Shown here: piece after piece, positions 58,241 through 64,000 of the stretch
Layout: every line of letters starts with the position of its first letter
Position numbering within the stretch: position 1 is the stretch's first letter
Assembly: GCA_963971225.1 (NCBI GenBank)
Contig: OZ020269.1
Location: 24,216,463-24,280,462 of the forward strand
DNA: 64,000 nucleotides
Source of the DNA: Melieria omissa
Taxonomy: Eukaryota; Arthropoda; Insecta; Diptera; Ulidiidae
Direction of reading: 5' to 3'
Position numbers and translations under genes: made by a program
Notes under the pieces: generated by a model
Told to the model about the DNA's origin: nothing
What the model saw: only the letters and a program-made list of their open reading frames with translations
The model's database searches: none

Positions 58241-59358
58241 GTGAGTGCAACTAGTACACTGGGTCGAAAATACGACTTTGTAATAAAAACAAAAAGAGGA
58301 TAGTGAGAAGTATCCCATACTAGAAGGTGTCCACAAATAGTTGGTAGATCAAATTGAATTTGCAGTACTCCAGAATTTTTTTTTATTATTTTTTTATTAT
58401 TTTTTTTATTACCTATTTTTTATTATTTGTTTTTATTATTTTTTTATTTTTTATTATTTTTTATTCTTTTCTCAATTTTTTTATAATTTTTTTTATATTA
58501 TTTTTTATTATTTTTATTTAAGTGTTATTTGTATTTATTTATTTATTTTTTTTTATTATTCATTTACTTGAAATTCCCACTGATTCTATTTTAATTTAAA
58601 ACTAGATGTGTACTATTTCCATTTTAATTTATATTTGCGAAACAGCGAAGAATTCAGCGTCATGTCGCGTCCAGGCGCCAAGAACTACGCGTACCTTGCC
58701 ACACCGCTGTCCCTGCACACCGATCTCCCCTACTACGAGTACAAACCGAGCATCACCCTGCTGCACACACTCGAGCAGTCGCAGTCGGCCGGCGGCTGGA
58801 ATACACTGCCTTCATGCCTTCAATGTGGCCGATCAGCTGCGCGCCACACATCCGCCACACTTCGACACACTGTCTCAGACACGTGTCAACTGGGCCGACA
58901 TTGGCATCGATGTGGGCGTTGCCTTTCACAATATTTGGCGTGCGCCGGTAATTAAGTAAGTAGCTCAGTTTTCAAGTTACCACGAACATTTTTTTTTTGT
59001 TTTTGTTCTCAGCTTGGACGGAGATGGCAAGTATGCGCGCATCAATCACCGTGTGCCGCAGCGCGACAGCCACTTCAACATTGCCGTTGAGAAGGTGGTG
59101 CCTTGGTACGAGGCAAATGGCATGTTTGTGCGAATTGCGCACCAGCAGTCGGTCACGTTTAAAACGGTGCCCGGCGACGCGTTGACCTTCAATAATTTGC
59201 GCATCTTGCACGGTCGCACCGGCTACTACGATAGCGACGACAATGTGCGCCACATTGTGGGCGGCTTCGTCGACTGGGACATTGTCTACTCGAAGATGCG
59301 CGTCCTGAAGCGGGCAGCGCTGCAATGGGAGAAACAGGAACTGGCAATGCGTGCGTGA
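58115..59358 (+). CDS. Gamma-butyrobetaine dioxygenase-like gene, 3' portion, two frameshifts
   Basis: The encoded enzyme family hydroxylates gamma-butyrobetaine to L-carnitine using Fe(II), 2-oxoglutarate and O2. Three exons (58115-58240, 58646-58955, 59013-59358) joined by GT-AG introns give a TauD-type oxygenase core matching animal BBOX1 in order: WLETLAVRGVAMLQ, LANRIGFIRKTTYG, LHTDLPYYEYKPS, RINHRVPQRDSHF, LTFNNLRILHGRTGYY, RHIVGGFVDWD. The metal ligands are visible (His at 58716, Asp at 58722, His at 59209), as is the Arg expected to bind 2-oxoglutarate (59248). The frame breaks once in exon 1 (about 58180-58191) and once in exon 2 (about 58803-58813); exon 3 is open for 114 codons to TGA. 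The N-terminal domain (about 100-170 residues in the family) is missing; its exons were not found upstream. Either a recently disabled gene or a functional gene with sequence errors. Family assignment is firm, functional status is not. Confidence 0.88.
58241..58645 (+). other. Intron of the dioxygenase gene, T-rich
   Basis: GT-AG intron of 405 bp. From about 58378 to 58560 it is made almost entirely of T runs and TTATT words, giving a strong strand asymmetry; the open frame seen there is just this low-complexity DNA. Confidence 0.8.
58646..58955 (+). CDS. Dioxygenase exon (second visible), catalytic HxD, frameshifted
   Basis: The acceptor is gcgaaacag before 58646. The frame starting at GAA 58647 reads EEFSVMSRPGAKNYAYLAT followed by LHTDLPYYEYKPSITLLHTL, which includes the iron-binding His-x-Asp. 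At about 58803-58813 the reading must switch by +1 to reach HAFNVADQLRATHPPHFDTL and ADIGIDVGVAFHNIWRAPVI, both family-like. The exon closes at a good donor (attaa/gtaagt) at 58955. Without the switch the frame ends at a stop shortly downstream. Confidence 0.87.
59013..59358 (+). CDS. Dioxygenase terminal exon, intact
   Basis: The acceptor ttgttctcag precedes 59013. The exon is completely open and ends at TGA 59356-59358. It carries the distal iron ligand in ILHGRTGYY and the 2-oxoglutarate Arg in RHIVGGFVDWD, then a C-terminal tail RVLKRAALQWEKQELAMRA. The preceding intron (58956-59012) is only 57 bp, typical of flies. The intact 114 codons beside two damaged exons argue that any loss of function is recent or that the breaks are sequence errors. 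Confidence 0.9.
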
Positions 59359-59422
59359 GAGAGTAGTATTTTTTGCATATTTACCTACTTGAATGTATTT
59401 TCTAGAAGAAGACTTTGTGTGA

Positions 59423-59428
59423 AATAAA
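59423..59428 (+). terminator. Polyadenylation signal AATAAA
   Basis: AATAAA lies 65 bp after the dioxygenase stop codon and is followed by a GT-rich stretch (tgtttttgtgtgtcc), as expected for a 3' cleavage site. This gives a short 3' UTR. Confidence 0.6.
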
Positions 59429-62400
59429 TGTTTTTGTGTGTCCTAAGCGTGGAGAGGAATTTTGATTTTTGCTGGAGACTATTTATTTTCCTATTTCTTA
59501 TCTTTCTCTAAATTTTTTTTATCTTTCTCTACTTCTGTCACTTCAGTTCGCTTCCTTCACTTCACTTCTTTAACCATTTCAATTACTATTCATCTTACAG
59601 AGCCTCTTATCAGCTCCCAAACACTTCTCTCTCTTACACTCTTCCCCTTCTCATTACCTCTGATACGACCAAACTATCCTTTCATCCTCTCACATTGCAC
59701 TTCACTTTACACCCATCGCTGTTCACACTTCACACTTATCATACTCCCCCTCCAGCAGCTTTCGTGTCTTCACCATTTACTACTTTACAACTTATCCTGT
59801 CAGGCCATCAACGTCACATCACATTCACAGCGAGGTTGTAAAACTTTCCAATGTCAGCGTTGCAGCATTGTTGTTGTGTTCGCCAGCTGGCCGGCATTGT
59901 GTGGCAGCAGGCAACTTTTTGTGTCACATGTGACAAAGCACACGAGTCACATCACCACCATCCCCACCAACACACAACCCTGTCTCAATTCGATCCATGT
60001 AAAGGCGCTTAAAAAATATACAATAACAAAAAATACTTATTTATGCATAAAAATTTGTATAGTACTTATATGTTCACAGTGCATTCGGTGCTTTGTTCGC
60101 CACTATCGGCCAACTCGACGGCACATCATTTGCGCCGCTTGCAGTGAGTGCTTTGTTGTCTTTGCTGTCATCTTCACTTTTGCACTCTGCATGCGACCAC
60201 TTTGTGTTTGATGCGCTTTTGTGCACATGTCCTGTGCGCAATGTCCTTGTAATTCAAAGTGACGCTAAATTTAGTTGTACACTTGTTCGCAGCCAACATT
60301 TACGCACGTTTACATGCGGCACTTGTGCAGAAACGGTGCACCCTTCAAGTCATGCTTCTTCTTCTTGTCTACACACCTTGTGCAGCTTTGTGCTACGGTT
60401 GGCAACATTGTTGCAATTGCTATACGATCGCTGTCATCTCAAACCTGTTCCAGTCGTTTGTAGTCTTCTCGGCTTGCAACGACGTTACTTGTCATTCATA
60501 TGCAAAATTATGTTGATTGCATTGAATGTCCTTTTTGTTGGCAAACATTACAGCCAACCAAAGCGCTTTAATAGCCCACAGCAGGCAACAGTGTTGTGCA
60601 ATTTTTATTTTTTTTTTTTTAAATAAATAAAAAAATAAAAAATAAATAAATTAAATAAAAATTTTTATTCATATTAATTCAACATAAATTAGGATCAGGA
60701 AAAACACATTTTTTTATATTACAACAAAGTATTTAAAAAATATTTAGCACAACACTTGAACAGTTACCATCACAGCCTCATTACAAGCCGCGCAACCCAC
60801 TGACTGCAACCTGCCACAACCTCTTCATTCCATGCGCTGTAAGTGGCGTTGCTTCTTTTGCTGCTGTCGCTGTTGCTGTCACTGTCGCTGCAACTTGGCG
60901 CGCGCTGTTGGCAAAACTTTTTTGCTTTTCTTTTAATATGTCATTCACTTGTCCATACAAACACACACACACACACACACTTGTGCGCTCGCATTTGCAT
61001 GCATGTGTTTTAATTTACTGCATACCTCAAGGCGCACAACAGTGACTGTCGGCTTGCATGCGGTGTTTGCGGTTTGCAATCGCCCAACGTCCGTTGGCTT
61101 TCATTTTTTTCGTCGCTCTCGCCTCTCTCTTCTCTTCAGCAATACCTTTCCACTCCACCGTTAAGCATGAAGCAAAGTGAGGGAAGCTGGAAATTTCTAT
61201 CAGCACAAAAATTGTATGAAGTTGAATGGGTTGTTGCTCAGCGTTTCTGCATTTAGTGTCGCTACTCTTGTGCTGTTTGTGGTAATGGTTGTTGTTGCTT
61301 GTTGTAGAAACATGAGCGGGTTTGCTTGATTTTGTTTCCAAAAAAATAAAAAATAACAACAACAACGCAGGATGCTTGCTAAACTGGCTTTTTGATTTGA
61401 AGGTAATCGTAAGTTTTGACTTATTTCTGGTCTTTATGTTAATTTTTGAGCTTTGGTGTATTCAGCAGCCTATAGTAGAATTTTATGGTGAATATTTTTG
61501 TGGAACATTTCTTCCTTAAAAGTCCTGTTTTAAAGGACATTTTTTGGCATATTAGGAAAAAAGGGTCAAATTGACCCATAAAAATAGGAGCTAGAGGGTT
61601 AAAGTGTTTAACAAAAATGTGCCTCGTAGTATTTTACATCAAATTGCTGAACACATCATGTACCTAAAATGTAGGATTACAAGGTTTTCGTAAGCCGCTT
61701 CGCTCCGTTTGCGCATCATAAAAATGTGCAAAAGGAGGGAAACTTTGGTATCTCCAAAAAAAATTCAGACCTACTTAATCTTTCAAGAACCTTGTCCGAA
61801 CCTGATATTTTTTTTGAGTTGTATAGTGCAATGATTTTTTTTAACACACCTCATGTATTTTGTATGTATGTATATTTTATAATTATAATTTTTTGGAAAA
61901 TTACTTTTAATTGCAAACCCAAAAAATGTAAATTAAATTAATACAATTTTATTTTAAATGAATTAATTACAAAACAAATTAATTAATATTCAATTACAAA
62001 TTTTTTTTATAATTTTTTTTTCATTATAATTTTTTGGAATATTCTTTTTAATTTCAATACAAATAAAAAATTAAAAATAAATAAATTAAAATTAAAACAA
62101 AATTTATCAATAAATTTAATGAAATTAAATAAATTAAAACTCATTTAAAAACTTTCTGATTGATATTTTCACATGAATTTTAATAATTTTTTGGAACTTT
62201 TTGTTTTATTTCAATACAAAAGACTTTAAAATGAAGTGAACTAAATTTAAAATTAAATTAATTAATTATTATTAAAATTAATCAAAATTCAATCAAAAAT
62301 TAAAATTACAATTAAACAGAAATTCATATTGAAAACAAATATTAGAAATTTCCAAATTATTATTTTCACATTAATCCTTCGGACCACAGCGCAACACCTT

Positions 62401-63808
62401 TCAGCCTGAATGAGTTTTCGCTCTGTGGCACTGACATTGGTGGTTGGCTTGGTGCAGAAACTTCTGCTCCTCTGCCTTGATTGTTGATTATGATTTTCCA
62501 TTTGTGCAAAATTAAAATTTTACTTCAGACAAATCGCAAAAAAAATACTCAAACTGCAAAGAAAAACATATTCAAAATGTTTGTCTGGCTGTGTGTTTGT
62601 GTGTGTGTGCGTGGGTGCATAAAAGAGAAAACACTGTTACAAACTTTTCATCAAAAATCACCAACGGCTAAACGGCGACAGGGCGTGCGCTTTGTTGTTG
62701 TTGTTGATGACAACAGTAGCGGACGTCAGCGCATCGTTTTGATGTAGATGCAATATCAGACAAAAAAAACCACAACAACAACAACAAAATACTGAAACGC
62801 ATAGCATACGAATGTGTAGGTGGTGGACATGAACGTGGACTTGAGCGCCCATTGCTGGCTGAGTGGTTTTGTTGGTTGGTGTGGACCGGTGGTGGCCGGG
62901 CGGCGTGACAAATCAAAGATTCGCATTACACATTTTTATGCCTCTATTATGTGCCGTTCTATTGTTGCCTTTGTTGTTATGTCATTGTTGCTATTGTTGT
63001 TGTTATTGTTATGTGGCAACATGGAAAGCACATTTGTAATATGATGACAGCAGGCTCAGCATTTGTTACTTTTTTTGTTTTGCTGCTCTTTGTTTGTAGT
63101 CGACATAGAGCTGTGTTCTTGTTGTCAACTGTCCACTCCCGCCTGTTTTTTTTTTTTTAGATGGTTGCAATTGCAATAAAGTGCAAATTACTCTGCACGG
63201 CTGTCCAGCGTGGCTGGGCCTACGACGATTCAGAGCTATGCAGATATCGCCCTTTCCTGCAAGTTTCGCCGTTTACTACTCCGATTGCTATTTCATGATG
63301 GCGAGTTGGTTTTAGTTGTTTTTTTTTACCACAAACTCTTTAAGAAAATTAAAGGTTCTAGTCTGAAGTTGGATGATTTTGTTCGTGAATTCATAGTTTC
63401 CGTCTCAATGCCGTTTTGCCTTTGGCCTTTTATCACTGCGGCGATGAGAAAATATTACAAAATTTTTTTATTTTGATATTATGGTTAAATTTATTGTTCA
63501 AATGAATTTGGAAATGTGTGTTTTTGTTCATGCTTTTAACAATATGTGTACAAGTCCAACAAACTCTCCACAGTTGTGCGCTTTTGAATCCGTTCTCATT
63601 CAAATACGCACAACTATTCATATACGAGTACATATGTACCTAACTATATAGATACATATGTATATGTACGTGCATGTGGTGATAGCAATTAGTGTGCTTG
63701 TTGCTTCAACTACAGCCGATTGCTGCCTTGACACTCTATACCTGGTGTAGATAAACTTTGAAGTACTTTAGAAATTTGTTCAAAATTATTTTTTTTACAT
63801 TTGCCATG
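59429..63808. other. Non-coding DNA downstream of the dioxygenase gene
   Basis: No gene supported. 59490-59790 is strongly pyrimidine-rich on the plus strand. 60609-60665 and 61880-62370 are very AT-rich. CA tract at 60960-60981, TGTGTG near 62595, TTG tracts near 62690-62705 and 62990-63010, and TACATATG words at 63625-63670. ORFs of 249 and 177 codons at 59462-60626 reflect low stop density, not a domain. Confidence 0.55.
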
Positions 63809-63812
63809 TTAA

Positions 63813-63891
63813 CCCTTTCCGACATGACATACATGGCTGTATGAATTGTATGGACTGTAGTCCAATATATTGGACATTGTTACTGAAAGGG
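63813..63891. mobile_element. Very short TTAA-flanked MITE (79 bp)
   Basis: TTAA at 63809-63812 and 63892-63895 flank CCCTTTC...GAAAGGG, an inverted repeat of 7 bp. Inside, TCCAATATATTGGA is a perfect palindrome and TACATGGCTGTATG a shorter one. Ends and target match the 237-bp element at 1589-1825, so a piggyBac-like origin is likely but the evidence is short. Confidence 0.5.
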
Positions 63892-64000
63892 TTAACTAAT
63901 GTAAGCTTGAAGTTAAAATGTTCTTCATTTGATATATAACTTAATGCTTTAAGCTTTAGATTTAGAAATACTTTACATAAATCTGTTTTAGTACCGTTCC

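Noticed and set aside
59462..60211. 249-codon open frame on the plus strand
   Set aside because: It lies in CT-rich, stop-poor DNA. The product is Ser/Thr/Leu/His-rich with no domain and no splice or start support.

Overview
The window is non-coding-rich genomic DNA of a higher fly (Diptera, Cyclorrhapha), most likely a tephritid fruit fly. The evidence is AT-rich DNA full of short CA/TG, CAA/TTG and TACATATG-type tracts, fly-like short introns and start-codon contexts, and mariner, hAT-like, piggyBac-like, R1-clade and other LINE sequences of insect type. Species assignment is inference. There is no bacterial-style gene organisation, and no operon, tRNA, rRNA or CRISPR array was found.

Only one host gene is recognised with confidence: the 3' part of a gamma-butyrobetaine dioxygenase (BBOX1-type 2-oxoglutarate/Fe(II) oxygenase) at 58115-59358, plus strand. 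It has three exons with canonical GT-AG introns and a polyadenylation signal. The catalytic His, Asp and His are present, but exons 1 and 2 each carry a frame break, and the upstream exons for the N-terminal domain were not found. Two weak candidate first exons are listed: a short secreted-type ORF on the minus strand at 35377-35535 and an ORF ending in a good splice donor at 48114-48255.

The rest is repeats. From left to right: a hAT-like element with a piggyBac-like MITE inside it (1342-2344); a piggyBac-like element interrupted by an internally deleted mariner (9498-10742); a 2-kb decayed array with 7-bp periodicity (about 14.0-16.1 kb), a GC-rich island, then a young heptamer array (TAGACAT) passing into a 1.7-kb nearly perfect pentamer array (GATTA) and a short CATTA tail (17.7-20.7 kb); an R1-clade LINE inserted in CA-rich microsatellite DNA (22081-23092); relics of LINE RNase H and of an irritans-type mariner (24.8-26.4 kb); another LINE relic (30.5-31.5 kb); a 213-bp MITE with 32-bp inverted repeats (31689-31901); a two-module decayed tandem array (36.8-38.3 kb); a 5'-truncated LINE with a 13-bp target duplication (40571-41337); an inverted pair of ~140-bp-unit repeats (41.4-43.5 kb) and further decayed arrays (43.5-44.5, 46.1-46.9, 50.0-50.6, 51.2-52.4, 55.6-57.9 kb); a 5'-truncated LINE with intact RT C-terminal half (52551-53655); and a second internally deleted mariner (56674-57405), inverted relative to the first, shortly upstream of the dioxygenase exons.

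The genes do not form a functional system. The interest lies in transposon structure (nesting, independent internal deletions, microsatellite targeting), in the graded heptamer-to-pentamer satellite, in many independent tandem arrays at different stages of decay, and in whether the dioxygenase is a dying gene or an assembly artefact.
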